A stretch of 64,000 bases of DNA. Source: UBA8522 sp035528895. GTDB lineage: Bacteria; Acidobacteriota; Aminicenantia; Aminicenantales; UBA8522. Each line of letters begins with the position of its first letter. Positions within the stretch are counted from its first letter, which is position 1. The stretch is from assembly GCA_035528895.1 (NCBI GenBank), contig DATKXS010000151.1:4968-68967 (forward strand), in the 5' to 3' direction. The notes beneath the pieces are model-generated. The model was not told the DNA's origin and did no database searches. It saw nothing but the letters and a program-made list of their open reading frames with translations. The position numbers and the translations under genes are program-made. This document shows, piece by piece, positions 25,058-34,527 of the stretch.

Positions 25058-25849
25058 TCAGGATGGAGAGCCGTTCTTGAAAACAAGCGAGCGATAATTG
25101 CTCCCGGTGACGGCGGCCACTTCTTCCAGGGAGACCTGTTTGATTTCAGCCAGGACCCTGGCCGTCTCGATAACAAAAAGGGGCTCGTTTCGCTTCCATT
25201 TGTCCCGCAATTTCTGGGGAACAAGATAGGGCGAGTCAGTTTCGACGAGGAGTTTTTCCAGGGGAAGAGCGGCGGCGATCTCCCGCAGGCCGGACGCGTT
25301 CCGGTAGGTCAGGATGCCCGAGAAAGAAATCAGGAAGCCCAGGCCGATCATCCGCTCGGCGGTCTCCCGGTCCTCGGTGAAACAGTGGAGCACGCCTCCG
25401 CGGCTGAACCCTTCTTCCTCAACCGCGGCCAGGATCTCCTTTCCCGCCTCCCGGCTGTGGATGATGACGGGAAGCTCCAACTCCTGGGCCAGTCGAAGCT
25501 GAGCTCGAAAGACCTCGGCCTGGACCGGGGCAGGGGAGTAGTTATAGTGGTGGTCGATCCCTATCTCCCCGACCGCCGAGATTTTCCCGGCCCTCGCTAG
25601 TCCGCGAATCGCTTCGAGATGGGACGGGGAAGAATCCTTGGCCTGGTGGGGATGGATTCCTACCGCGGCCGAGATCCATGGAAATTCCTGCCTGAGGTCG
25701 AGAATTCGGGACAGGCTCTCCGGAGCAGTCAGGTCGATAGGGCAGAGCAGGTGCTTGACGCCGCCGGTCCAAGCCCGCCGCACGACCTCCTCGCGGTCCG
25801 GGTCGAACTCGGCCATATCCAGATGAGCGTGGGAGTCGGCGATTTCCAT
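25058..25849 (-). CDS. TatD-family metal-dependent hydrolase
   Basis: A 263-residue TIM-barrel hydrolase of the TatD family. Metal-binding motifs are present: SHAHLD near the N-terminus, GEIGIDHHY, VIIHSREA, LHCFTED and ETDSPYL. Family members are DNases (TatD, YcfH-type) or D-aminoacyl-tRNA deacylase-like enzymes. It may follow the DUF885 gene upstream on the same strand with about 60 bases between. Length is typical. Confidence 0.92.
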   Translation of the reverse strand: MEIADSHAHLDMAEFDPDREEVVRRAWTGGVKHLLCPIDLTAPESLSRILDLRQEFPWISAAVGIHPHQAKDSSPSHLEAIRGLARAGKISAVGEIGIDHHYNYSPAPVQAEVFRAQLRLAQELELPVIIHSREAGKEILAAVEEEGFSRGGVLHCFTEDRETAERMIGLGFLISFSGILTYRNASGLREIAAALPLEKLLVETDSPYLVPQKLRDKWKRNEPLFVIETARVLAEIKQVSLEEVAAVTGSNYRSLVFKNGSPS

Positions 25850-25910
25850 GAGGAAACGGTCTTTCTTCCCGGAGATCGAGGCCGATCTCCGGCGAGTCGG
25901 AGCTGTCCTA

Positions 25911-27686
25911 TTACTGGGTGAGCTTGGCCTTCAGATGGCGGATGGGCAGCGCCCCGTAGCTTAACAGCTTCTGCAGGAACTCCTTCTGGCTGAACGCTTC
26001 GCCCTTCATCTTTTTGTAGTCCTTCTCCATATCCAAGATCTCTTGGTAGCCGATGTAGGCATAGGCCGCATCGCAGGGCTTTAGCAAGATCCGGTTCCAT
26101 TTCCATTCCGCTTCGGCTGGGGTTTGAAAGCCTCCGGCCGTCATATACTGGATCGCCTGTTCCTTGGTCATTCCGCCCTGGTGAATGTTGAGCTCCAGAT
26201 TAAAGTCCATGACCATCTTGAGCTGGCTTTTCAGCTGGTTCAGCCGGAGTCGGAGGTCGTAATTGCCGAATCCTTCGAAAACCAGCATCTCCTCCAGACA
26301 AACAGGCCAGCCCTTGATGAGCGGCATGTTGGGATACAACTTCTCCAGCAGGGAACTGGATTTCTGGGTGAAGAACGTGGGGACGAACCAACCCGGAAAG
26401 ATCTGCCGGACCGTCCACCAGGGGAAATAGAGGATGTTGTACTCTTCCAAAAGGGATACAGCCTGGTCGGCCGACAGGTCCTCAGGAATCGGAGAAACCT
26501 GGACGGTATAAGATCCTCCGGTTTCGTAGGGACCGGGGCTCAGCAGGCGAGTCCAGCAGATTCCTTGTTCGGCCGTCGGCATCGGCTCGATGGCCAGCTC
26601 GACATCAGGCAGGGTGATGAGCCCTTTCTTGGAAATAAATGATTGGATGGATTCTACGCTCGCCCTGGCCTGGTCGACGAAGTCTTCCTTGGTGGGATGG
26701 TCCTCTTTTATTTTGTCGAAGACGCCCTTGATAAAAATGTTCCTGAGCTGTTCTTCGTTGTACTGGGTCGAGAGCTGCTCCATGCTGATATTGGGATACA
26801 TGATCCTGTAGAAAGGCATGGAGACAATGGCCATCTCCCGGCGGATGTTGTTGTAATCGGCCTTGGCCCGGGCCACCAGCTCCGCTCCCGGGATGCTGAA
26901 CTCGCCGGTGAGGGTGAGGAGCCGCGAATGGGCCTGTTCGCCTAGCCGGAAGTTGCCCGTGGACTTGGGAAGGAGCTGGGTCTGGAGGAACGACTGGTAG
27001 TCTTCCAGCGCAGGGATGATCTTGGCCCATTCGGCCTGGAACTTGGTCTTCATCTCGGGCGAGGCCGGCTCGATGAGCGTGGGGACCTCGACTTTGTAGA
27101 AATCCATGATCCCGGGGAATTGTTTGATGGCCGTTTCGGTGTAGATTTGGGGCGGGGTCTGGAGGTTCTCCTTGGCTTTCTTGATGAGGTTGGGGAGATT
27201 CTTGGCCCTTTCGACGGCGCTCTTCATCCGGGAGTCCAGAGGAGCGAATTCCCTGGTCAGGAGGCTCCGGATGCTGTTCAAGAAGAGCTGGTTGTAGAAG
27301 ATGGGGTTGTATTGCCAGGGGAGGATGTTCTCATGGCGGATTATCTCCAGGTCGATGGCGTTCCTCATGATATTGTAATCGATCTGGGCATCGTCGCCGA
27401 GTTTGGCCTTGTCCGTTTTGGCCACCAGTTCCTGGCTGAACGCGTCCAGCTCGTCGTGGTGCTTCTCGATATTCTTATCGCTCAGGTCCTCGAGCTTGTC
27501 ATCGTATTTGTGAAAGCCGGCCAGGGTCGCGGCCGTCGGGTAGAATTTCCAGTAGGCGTCGAGATAGTTGTCCATCGTCTTCTGGAACTTGGCCTCTTCC
27601 TGGTTTTGCGAGGAGAGCAAAAAACTCAGGCCCAAGAGTGAAAAAACGAAGACAAAAAGGATCAAGGGAACGGTCCGTTTTCTCAT
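25911..27686 (-). CDS. DUF885-family exported protein with degenerate metal site
   Basis: A 591-residue protein from the ATG at 27686, chosen because GAAGGAGGT lies just upstream and a signal peptide (basic start, hydrophobic 7-24) follows at once. The C-terminal half matches DUF885: IKGWPVCLEEML, NIHQGGMTKEQAIQYM and KPCDAAYAYIGYQEI. Active DUF885 proteins normally carry an HE-x-x-PGH-x-x-Q zinc motif before the GW segment. At that point, around residues 425-435, this protein reads RQIFPGWFVP, so the His and Glu ligands are missing. It may be a non-catalytic homologue acting in the periplasm. Confidence 0.8.
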   Translation of the reverse strand: MRKRTVPLILFVFVFSLLGLSFLLSSQNQEEAKFQKTMDNYLDAYWKFYPTAATLAGFHKYDDKLEDLSDKNIEKHHDELDAFSQELVAKTDKAKLGDDAQIDYNIMRNAIDLEIIRHENILPWQYNPIFYNQLFLNSIRSLLTREFAPLDSRMKSAVERAKNLPNLIKKAKENLQTPPQIYTETAIKQFPGIMDFYKVEVPTLIEPASPEMKTKFQAEWAKIIPALEDYQSFLQTQLLPKSTGNFRLGEQAHSRLLTLTGEFSIPGAELVARAKADYNNIRREMAIVSMPFYRIMYPNISMEQLSTQYNEEQLRNIFIKGVFDKIKEDHPTKEDFVDQARASVESIQSFISKKGLITLPDVELAIEPMPTAEQGICWTRLLSPGPYETGGSYTVQVSPIPEDLSADQAVSLLEEYNILYFPWWTVRQIFPGWFVPTFFTQKSSSLLEKLYPNMPLIKGWPVCLEEMLVFEGFGNYDLRLRLNQLKSQLKMVMDFNLELNIHQGGMTKEQAIQYMTAGGFQTPAEAEWKWNRILLKPCDAAYAYIGYQEILDMEKDYKKMKGEAFSQKEFLQKLLSYGALPIRHLKAKLTQ

Positions 27687-27784
27687 CGAAACCTCCTTCA
27701 TTATATGTACAAAACTCGGCCGGAAAAATTCCTCGCAGAGAATCCTACCATAAAAAGACGGGTGAATCCAAGAAGGTTTTTTGT

Positions 27785-28786
27785 TCACCATCGCAGGAGT
27801 GCGGACGCCCAGGTATAGCCGGAGCCGAAGGCCGTCAGCGCGACCACGTCACCGGGCTTGATACGGCCTTCCTGAACGGCCTCGTCGAGAGCGATGGGGA
27901 TGGACGCGGCCGTCGTGTTGCCGTACTTGTGGATGTTGCGCATGACTTTGTCCAAGGGGATTTTGAGGCTATGGGCCACCATCTGGCTGATCCGGTCATT
28001 GGCCTGGTGGGGGATGAGCAGGGCGATATCCTCCACCGTGAGGCCGTTGTGCCGGAGGGCCACTCGGACGGCTTCCGGCATCTTGGCCGAGGCGTTCTTG
28101 AAAACGTTCTTGCCGTCCATATAGGGAAAGAACTTTTTGGCCCGGGCCATCTCTTCCGTGACGCAGGGCTTGTCCAAGCAGCTGGGCTTTTCCAGCCAAA
28201 GGTCGGTCAGGTGGCGGCCGTCGGCAAAAAGATGGGTGGAGAGGATACCCCTTCCATCATCCCGGCCATTCGGCTCGAGGATGACGGCCGCCGCGCCATC
28301 CCCGAAAAGGACGGCCATGTCCCGGCCTTCGTCCGCATAATTGAGGTTGGTCGATTGGACTTCGGCGGCCACCAGCAAGATTTTTTTATAAGTTCCCGTC
28401 CGGATATACTGGTCGGCGACCGAAAGGGCGTAGATGAAACCCGAGCACTGGTTCCGGATATCGACGGCCCCGATCGGGGCCAGATCCAGCTTGGCCTGAA
28501 CCAGGACGCCGATGCCGGGAAAATAGTGGTCGGGAGAAAGAGTGGCGGCGATGATCAGGTCGATCTCCGACTTGTCGGTGCCGGAGCCGGCGATCGCTCG
28601 CCGGGCGGCTTCAGCGGCCAGGTCCGAGGTCCCGACTCCGGGGTCGACATGATGCCTTTCGATGATTCCCGTCCGCTGGCGGATCCATTCATCGGAGGTG
28701 TCCATCAGCTTTTCAAGGTCGAAGTTGGTGACCACTCGGGGAGGGACATAGTGGGCGATTCCCGTGATGATGGCTCTTTTGTTCAT
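27785..28786 (-). CDS. fabH: 3-oxoacyl-ACP synthase III (FabH-type)
   Basis: A 333-residue thiolase-fold enzyme. The catalytic triad is Cys114 (NQCSGF), His260 (IPHQAN) and Asn290 (KYGNTTAAS). It condenses acetyl-CoA or another acyl-CoA with malonyl-ACP to start fatty-acid synthesis. Start 28786 (MNKRAIITGIAHYVP) is preferred to an upstream ATG at 28801, because that ATG lies inside the probable -10 box. The gene is alone rather than in a fab operon, so a role in specialised acyl-chain synthesis is also possible. Confidence 0.92.
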   Translation of the reverse strand: MNKRAIITGIAHYVPPRVVTNFDLEKLMDTSDEWIRQRTGIIERHHVDPGVGTSDLAAEAARRAIAGSGTDKSEIDLIIAATLSPDHYFPGIGVLVQAKLDLAPIGAVDIRNQCSGFIYALSVADQYIRTGTYKKILLVAAEVQSTNLNYADEGRDMAVLFGDGAAAVILEPNGRDDGRGILSTHLFADGRHLTDLWLEKPSCLDKPCVTEEMARAKKFFPYMDGKNVFKNASAKMPEAVRVALRHNGLTVEDIALLIPHQANDRISQMVAHSLKIPLDKVMRNIHKYGNTTAASIPIALDEAVQEGRIKPGDVVALTAFGSGYTWASALLRW

Positions 28787-28797
28787 CCGTGCGGCCA

Positions 28798-28809
28798 CCA
28801 TTATAATGG
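28798..28809. promoter_or_regulatory. Palindrome carrying overlapping -10 boxes on both strands
   Basis: A perfect 12-base palindrome, CCATTATAATGG, contains TATAAT on the plus strand (28802-28807) and on the minus strand (28805-28800). The minus-strand box suits fabH. The symmetry could also be an operator. No strong -35 was found on either side. Confidence 0.4.
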
Positions 28810-28997
28810 ATGAATTTTTAAAAATAAAGGAGATTATTGCGGCCGCAAGAGCGGCTCCCCTCGAAAAACGCCTCGGGAAGGCTAAACCTTCGAGGTCGCT
28901 TCTCCATTCCCAAGTTATTCATCACATAAAGGGAAATGCTTACGATTTATTAGGTTCCGCTTGACGGACGGCCTTCCCAGAGGTAGGATAATTTTCA

Positions 28998-29507
28998 GTG
29001 GAGACGCAGGCGAAGAGAATGTGGATGAAAAAGCGGCGTTTTCTGTGGCCTTCTGTCCTCTGCCTGGCGCTGCTCGGCCTTCTCGGCGCTCAGGAGGATT
29101 TCCTCAGGGTCGAGGCCTCCATCGTTCCCCGCAAACTCTCCCGGGGGGAAGAAGGGGCGGTCATCCTGAAGCTGAGCCTCCAGGCGGGGATCATGGTCAG
29201 CCCGAAGCCTGATTTCACCATCGAGTTCAAGCCCTGCCCCGAGCTCGTCTTTCCCAAAAATTTTTACAACGCGACCGACCTGGAAATCGAGATTGAAGAG
29301 CAGGATGGACAGGAATCGCTCGACCTCCAGAAGGCCATCCGCGTCCCCTTCACCGTGAGTGAAGAAGCGGGAAAGGGAAGCCATATCCTGGAAGGACGGA
29401 TCAAATATTTCGCTCGGTCTCAAGAAGAGGATTGGTGTGTCAAAACCAGCGCCAAGTTCTTCGTGCCTTTCTTCACCCGCTCGACTTCGGTCAAGAAAAA
29501 AGCCTGA
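28998..29507 (+). CDS. Exported DsbD N-terminal-domain-like protein
   Basis: A 169-residue protein with a signal peptide (KKRRFLWPSVLCLALLGLLG) and a single beta-sandwich domain resembling the periplasmic N-terminal (alpha) domain of DsbD-type thiol:disulfide proteins, ending in KYFARSQEEDWCVKTSAKFFVPF. Only one of the two Cys of the usual redox pair is obvious, and no membrane or thioredoxin domain is fused, so electron transfer is doubtful. Start is uncertain: GTG 28998 has AGGTAGGA upstream; ATG 29019 or 29025 would also give a good signal peptide. Confidence 0.6.
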   Translation: METQAKRMWMKKRRFLWPSVLCLALLGLLGAQEDFLRVEASIVPRKLSRGEEGAVILKLSLQAGIMVSPKPDFTIEFKPCPELVFPKNFYNATDLEIEIEEQDGQESLDLQKAIRVPFTVSEEAGKGSHILEGRIKYFARSQEEDWCVKTSAKFFVPFFTRSTSVKKKA

Positions 29508-29513
29508 GATCCT

Positions 29514-30479
29514 TCATATCCATTTCCGGGCGATATACCAGGCCATGGTTTCTTCCACCCCCTGCTCCAGCGTATAGCGGGGTTTGAAGGAGAGGATCTC
29601 GGTGGCTTTCCTGACGTCTACCAGCCATCCCGGCTGGATGAAGTCGCGGTACTTATCACGGTTAAAAAGCCCGGGGTTGCGGGTCAGATGGTAGCCGGCC
29701 TCAGACAAAAGGGTGAAAAGATAGATCAGGCCATAGGGAATCCTGATCCTCCGGCATTTCTTTCCCAGCGCCGCCGCGGCCGCCCTGCCCAGGTCTTCCC
29801 AGGTACAGGGCTCGGCATTGGCGATGTTGAAGATCTCTCCGCTCGGCGATGATGTCTGCCCGCAGAGGTAGAGGGCTTCAACCAGATCCTGAACGTAGAT
29901 GATACTCGCCTCTTTCCTTTCCTTGAAGCTGAGGAAGATTCCTCGCGCCGCCATCTTGAAAAAGCCGAGGAAGTCCCGGTCCAGGGGCCCGAAAACCGCG
30001 CTCGCCCTGACGATGGTGAGGGGAAACTGGTCCTTGAAGTTGAGGGCTTCCTCCTCGCCGTGTAGCTTGCTCCTGCCATAATGGGTGATCGGTCGCGGCC
30101 GGTCGCCCTCCAGGACGGCTCGACGGCCGTCCGACGGGCCGGCCGCAGCCTGGCTGCTGAGAATGACGACCTTGGGGCGTTCTTTGAGGCTCCGGAGGGA
30201 GCGGAACAGACTTGCCGTGCCTTGCCGGTTTACAGTATAATAATCAGCCGCTTTCAGGGATCGTGTTTTGCCGGCGAGGTGGAACACGAAGTCGAGGCCG
30301 GCCGGAAGCGCAGGGATAGAGAAGAGGTCCCCCCTCAGCACTCGGGCCTTCTTTTCAAGGAGGGCCGGTTCTTTTTCCGGGTTCCGGACGAGGACGAAGA
30401 CCTCCACATCCCTGGCCAGGAGGAGATCGACGAGATGGCTTCCGACGAAGCCGGTTCCACCGGTGAGAAAGGCCCTCAT
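29514..30479 (-). CDS. NAD-dependent epimerase/dehydratase (extended SDR)
   Basis: A 321-residue extended short-chain dehydrogenase from ATG 30479. The nucleotide-binding motif TGGTGFVGSHL is at residues 6-16, and the active-site pair HYGRSKLHGEE supplies the Tyr-x-x-x-Lys catalytic residues near 139-143. The family acts on nucleotide sugars or as steroid/flavonoid-type reductases; no substrate can be assigned. It is convergent with the DsbD-like gene, six bases apart. Confidence 0.87.
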   Translation of the reverse strand: MRAFLTGGTGFVGSHLVDLLLARDVEVFVLVRNPEKEPALLEKKARVLRGDLFSIPALPAGLDFVFHLAGKTRSLKAADYYTVNRQGTASLFRSLRSLKERPKVVILSSQAAAGPSDGRRAVLEGDRPRPITHYGRSKLHGEEEALNFKDQFPLTIVRASAVFGPLDRDFLGFFKMAARGIFLSFKERKEASIIYVQDLVEALYLCGQTSSPSGEIFNIANAEPCTWEDLGRAAAAALGKKCRRIRIPYGLIYLFTLLSEAGYHLTRNPGLFNRDKYRDFIQPGWLVDVRKATEILSFKPRYTLEQGVEETMAWYIARKWI

Positions 30480-30551
30480 CGTCCCGATTCTATGAAATTT
30501 ATCTGTCCCGGTCAATGGCGACCGAAGCGGAGGAGACGAACAATTAAGCAC

Positions 30552-32342
30552 ATGGCAGCGCTCATCGTCATCATGGGGATATTTTTCGGCCTTGTTCAGG
30601 CGTCCACCCTGACTATGCCTCTGGAGCAAGTGAAGCCGGGCATGAAGGGGAAGGGCAAGACCGTTTTATTGGGCGGTGACATCAAGGAATTCGACGCCGA
30701 GATCCTGGGCATCATCGAGAACAACCAGCCCAAAAGGAGCATCATCCTGGCCAAGCTCTCCGGCCAGGGCCTGGAGAACACCGGGATCATCCAGGGCATG
30801 AGCGGAAGCCCCATCTACATCGAAGGCAAGCTCATCGGAGCGGTCGCCTACTCCTTTCCCTTCGCCAAGGAACCGATCGCCGGGATCACGCCGATCGCTG
30901 AAATGCTGGCCATTTCCGAACAGCCCGTTCAGGGCAAGCCTTCCGCCGTATCGTCTCTTCCCTTCCGCGCGAGTCTGTCATTGGCCGACCTCATGGCCTT
31001 CCACAAGGACCTCGCGACTGCGCGTCCGTCCCTGCTCTCCCAGGGGCAAACGATGGCTCCGATCGGCGTTCCGCTTGTCTTCGGGGGGTTTACTCCGGCG
31101 ATCATCGAGGAGACCAGGCCGCTGTTCACCCGTTCGGGATTCAACCCAATGAGCTTGGGCTCTGCGGCCCAGACTGCAGCCGCTGTGCCTGAGGCCGGAA
31201 CGACCCTGCGGGAAGGGGACCCGGTGGCCGTCGAGCTGGTCGGCGGTGACCTGAGTGCGGCCGCAATCGGGACGGTGACGCATGTCGACGGGGAGCGGGT
31301 CCTGGCTTTTGGTCATCCTCTTTATAATCTGGGCAAGGTTGACTATGCGATGGCCAAGGCGAACGTCCTAGGCGTGATCCCGAGCCTCCAGAACTCGTTC
31401 AAACTGGCTGCGGTGGGCGTCCGGTTGGGACGGTTCTCTCAGGACCGGACGGCCGGCCTGCTGGGCGAGCTGGGCAAGATGCCTCAGTCTGTGCCGTTGG
31501 GAATCCGCCTCCTCGAGACCACCGGCCGGGCTAAGGAATTTAAGGTCGAACTGGCCAATGATAGGATCCTGACTCCGCTGCTGGTGAACATGACGGTGGC
31601 TTCCCTTCTGTCGAGCGAAGAGCGCTCTCTGGGCGACCTTTCCTTTGCCCTCGACGGCGATGTCTATCTGGACAACGGCGCCAGCGTCCATCTCGAGGAC
31701 CTTTTCTCCGGAAACCTCGACACGGCCACGACGGGCCTCAGCGGCCTGCTCACCGCCGTCGTCTACTACCTGACCAACAATGAGTTCCAGGCGCTCGGGA
31801 TTCATCGTCTCACGCTGACCATCCGTGCCCTGGAAGAGGCCAAGTTCTGCGCCCTGGAACGGGTCTGGTTGGATAAGTACGAGGTCTCGGCGGGCGAACG
31901 CATCCAGGTGAAGATCTATTGCCGGGCCTTCGGCGGACAGAACTTCGAGGAGGAGATCACGGTCGAAGCCCCGCCCCTTCCGGCCGGATCGGAATTCAAT
32001 CTGATCATTGCCGATGCCGCCTCCGTTCAGCAGGTGGAGACCCTCCAGTATCGGAGCCAGGATTTCGTGCCTCGCAGCCTGGGCCAGCTGATCCGCATCC
32101 TCAACAATCTGCGCAAGCATAACCGGGTCTACTTCAAGATGATGGCCTCCAAGCCGGGCCTCTTCGTCAAGGGGGAGGAGATGCCGAACCTGCCGCCCTC
32201 GATGAAATCCCTGTTTGCCTCCCCGCGGGCGGCCGCCTCTCTGCCCACCGAATTGACGCGATCCACACTCCGGGAATACCAGCTTCCCATTCCCTATGTC
32301 TTTCGCGGGATGGTCTCGATTCCCGTCAAGATCAAAAAATAG
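30552..32342 (+). CDS. SpoIVB/S55-peptidase-like exported protein
   Basis: A 596-residue protein from ATG 30552 (GGAGGAG lies 16 bases upstream; ATG 30492 is an alternative) with a hydrophobic signal segment. Residues 78-115 contain GMSGSPIYIEGKLIGA and IAGITPI, the nucleophile loop of S55 (SpoIVB) serine peptidases. Later, near 245-260, GTVTHVDGERVLAFGHPL supplies the candidate catalytic His. In SpoIVB the His segment comes before the Ser segment, so the order is reversed here. Similar proteins are common in Acidobacteriota-like genomes (recalled, not searched). It precedes the beta-propeller gene by 10 bases. Confidence 0.75.
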   Translation: MAALIVIMGIFFGLVQASTLTMPLEQVKPGMKGKGKTVLLGGDIKEFDAEILGIIENNQPKRSIILAKLSGQGLENTGIIQGMSGSPIYIEGKLIGAVAYSFPFAKEPIAGITPIAEMLAISEQPVQGKPSAVSSLPFRASLSLADLMAFHKDLATARPSLLSQGQTMAPIGVPLVFGGFTPAIIEETRPLFTRSGFNPMSLGSAAQTAAAVPEAGTTLREGDPVAVELVGGDLSAAAIGTVTHVDGERVLAFGHPLYNLGKVDYAMAKANVLGVIPSLQNSFKLAAVGVRLGRFSQDRTAGLLGELGKMPQSVPLGIRLLETTGRAKEFKVELANDRILTPLLVNMTVASLLSSEERSLGDLSFALDGDVYLDNGASVHLEDLFSGNLDTATTGLSGLLTAVVYYLTNNEFQALGIHRLTLTIRALEEAKFCALERVWLDKYEVSAGERIQVKIYCRAFGGQNFEEEITVEAPPLPAGSEFNLIIADAASVQQVETLQYRSQDFVPRSLGQLIRILNNLRKHNRVYFKMMASKPGLFVKGEEMPNLPPSMKSLFASPRAAASLPTELTRSTLREYQLPIPYVFRGMVSIPVKIKK

Positions 32343-32352
32343 GAGAGCCGGG

Positions 32353-34524
32353 ATGAGAAAGTACCGAAGCCTGATAATTATAGTTTTTATCGGAATAGTC
32401 GGAATGACGCTGCCGCTCGAGGCCGTGGTCCCCCGCAAATGGGAAATCCGGACCAAGGACGATTTCCTCAAGGGCAAGCTGGACGGCCTCTCCGTGACTT
32501 TCGAGGGGGTCATCTCCCTGGCCCCTGAGGAAGGCAAGCTGGACGGACCGGCGGAGGACTTCTATCTCTCCTTTCTTCCCCGACCGGACGGCACCGGATT
32601 TCTCGGCACCGGACACGGCGGCAGGGTCTACAGTATCGGCAAGGACGGTAAGGTCGAGCTCTATTTCCAGGCCCAGGAGATGGATGTCACCTGTCTGGCC
32701 ATGGACTCCAAGGGCATGCTGTTCGCGGGAACTTCCCCCAACGGCAAGGTCTACAAGATCACCGGAAAAGACCAGGCCGCCGCGTTTTTCAACCCCGGGG
32801 AGAAATATATCTGGGACCTGGTATTTGCTGACGACGGCTCTCTGATGGCCGCGGTCGGGGAAGCGGGAGGAATCTACAGGATCAGTCCGGAGGGAGAGGG
32901 CCAGCGGGTCCTCAAGGCTGAGGAAAACCATATCCTCTGTCTCCACAAGGGCGGCCAGGGAGATTTCCTGGCTGGAAGCGGCGGCGTCGGCGTCGTCTAT
33001 CGTCTCAGCGCCGCTGGCCGCGCCACGGTCCTGTTCGAATCCTCCTACGAGGAGATCAAGAGCCTGGCCGTTGACGGGGACGGAAACATCTACGCGGCCT
33101 GCGGCGGGACGCCGACACGGACAAAAAAAGAGGAACCTTCTGACTTGCCCGTCCGGATCTCCACGGAAGTGACCGTATCGGCCGGCGCTCCGGCCCCGAC
33201 CGGAGTGCGTTCGCCGGCAGGCTCGAGCTCAACAGCGAAGGAGCCGGGCGCACTCTTCCGGGTCCGGCCCGACGGCATCGCCAAGAAGCTGTGGGAGTCC
33301 GAGGACGAGCTCATTTACTCTTTGCTCTGGAAAGAAAAGGAAAAGAGGCTCCTTTTCGGGACAGGAGACCAGGGTCGCATCTACACCGTCGACCGGGAAG
33401 AAAAAATCTCGCTCCTTCTCCAGGGCAACTCCGAGCAGATGTATGCGCTCGAACCCGTCGACACCAAAATTTGCGTACTGGCCGATAATCCCGCCCGGTT
33501 GCTGATCCTTTCCGCCGAACAGAGGTTCAACGGAGAGTATATCAGCGATGTCCTGGATGCCCGGACCATGTCCTCCTGGGGACGGCTGGAATTCGACGGG
33601 CTGATTCCCGCAGGCACAACCATCCAGATCCAGACGCGGAGCGGCAACTCCTTCGAACCGAACAGCATGTGGAGCGACTGGTCCCCGCCCATCCAGAAAA
33701 AAGAAGAGCAGATCCTGAGCCCCAAGGCCCGGTATCTCCAGTTCAAGGCCCTGCTCAAAACCCAGTCCGGCAATGCCTCGCCCCAGTTGCAACGGGTCTC
33801 GCTTTTCTACCTCCAGACGAATATCGCCCCTCTCGTCCAAAGCCTGACCCTGCTGCCTCCCAATGAGGTCTACCTCAAGCCTCCCGACCAGGAAGAGGTC
33901 ATCTGGGGAGCGGAAGAATCCGCGGCCGGCGGGGAAGAAAAGAAAAAGGATGACCGCTCCGTCTTTATGGGCAAAAAGGTCGAGCGCAAAGGGTTTCAAA
34001 CCATGACCTGGGAGGTGACCGACGAGAACGGGGACCGACTTCTCTACACGATTTCGATCAAAAAAGAAGGAGAGACGGCCTGGCGGGTGGTCAAGGACGC
34101 CTGGACGGAGTCCCTGATCGCCATCGACACACTGTCCTATCCCGACGGTGTCTATTTCCTTAAGCTCGAAGCCGGCGACTTGGGCTCCAATCCTCCGGGT
34201 TCAGAGCTCAGGGCGGAAAAGATCAGTCCCCCTCTGGTCATCGATAATTCCCTTCCGGTGGTCAAGAACTTCACCGCCACCCGAGCGGGGAATGCGCTCG
34301 ACGTCGCCTTTCAAGTGGAGGATTCCTTTTCCTCGATCCAGGAGGTCGAGTATCTCGTCCGGCCAGGTGACTGGCGGGTGGTCTTTCCGGTCGACGGGAT
34401 TTGTGATTCCAAGGTTGAGACCTTCAAGTTCCGGGTATCTCTGCCGCCCAACGCCGAGAATCTGGTCACCGTCCGGGTGACCGACCGCCATCACAACATC
34501 GGAGTCTACAGGCAGACCTTTTGA
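32353..34524 (+). CDS. Exported beta-propeller protein
   Basis: A 723-residue protein from ATG 32353 with AGGAGA upstream and a signal peptide (MRKYRSLIIIVFIGIVGMTL). Residues about 55-400 contain repeated blades with G-x-V-Y-x-I/L signatures (GGRVYSIGKDGKVEL, NGKVYKITGKD, AGGIYRISPEGE, VGVVYRLSAAG), typical of a six- or seven-bladed propeller. The C-terminal part looks like tandem beta-sandwich domains. A Ser/Ala/Pro-rich insert lies near 260-295. No enzyme residues are recognisable. Likely co-transcribed with the S55-like gene and possibly its extracytoplasmic partner. Confidence 0.72.
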   Translation: MRKYRSLIIIVFIGIVGMTLPLEAVVPRKWEIRTKDDFLKGKLDGLSVTFEGVISLAPEEGKLDGPAEDFYLSFLPRPDGTGFLGTGHGGRVYSIGKDGKVELYFQAQEMDVTCLAMDSKGMLFAGTSPNGKVYKITGKDQAAAFFNPGEKYIWDLVFADDGSLMAAVGEAGGIYRISPEGEGQRVLKAEENHILCLHKGGQGDFLAGSGGVGVVYRLSAAGRATVLFESSYEEIKSLAVDGDGNIYAACGGTPTRTKKEEPSDLPVRISTEVTVSAGAPAPTGVRSPAGSSSTAKEPGALFRVRPDGIAKKLWESEDELIYSLLWKEKEKRLLFGTGDQGRIYTVDREEKISLLLQGNSEQMYALEPVDTKICVLADNPARLLILSAEQRFNGEYISDVLDARTMSSWGRLEFDGLIPAGTTIQIQTRSGNSFEPNSMWSDWSPPIQKKEEQILSPKARYLQFKALLKTQSGNASPQLQRVSLFYLQTNIAPLVQSLTLLPPNEVYLKPPDQEEVIWGAEESAAGGEEKKKDDRSVFMGKKVERKGFQTMTWEVTDENGDRLLYTISIKKEGETAWRVVKDAWTESLIAIDTLSYPDGVYFLKLEAGDLGSNPPGSELRAEKISPPLVIDNSLPVVKNFTATRAGNALDVAFQVEDSFSSIQEVEYLVRPGDWRVVFPVDGICDSKVETFKFRVSLPPNAENLVTVRVTDRHHNIGVYRQTF

Positions 34525-34527
34525 TCT

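Noticed and set aside
28806..28964. Short rightward frame after the palindrome (MDEFLKIKEII...)
   Set aside because: No ribosome site, low-quality composition and no family; the 28810-28997 stretch shows only a bulged hairpin (CCTCG..CGAGG near 28870-28894) without a T run.
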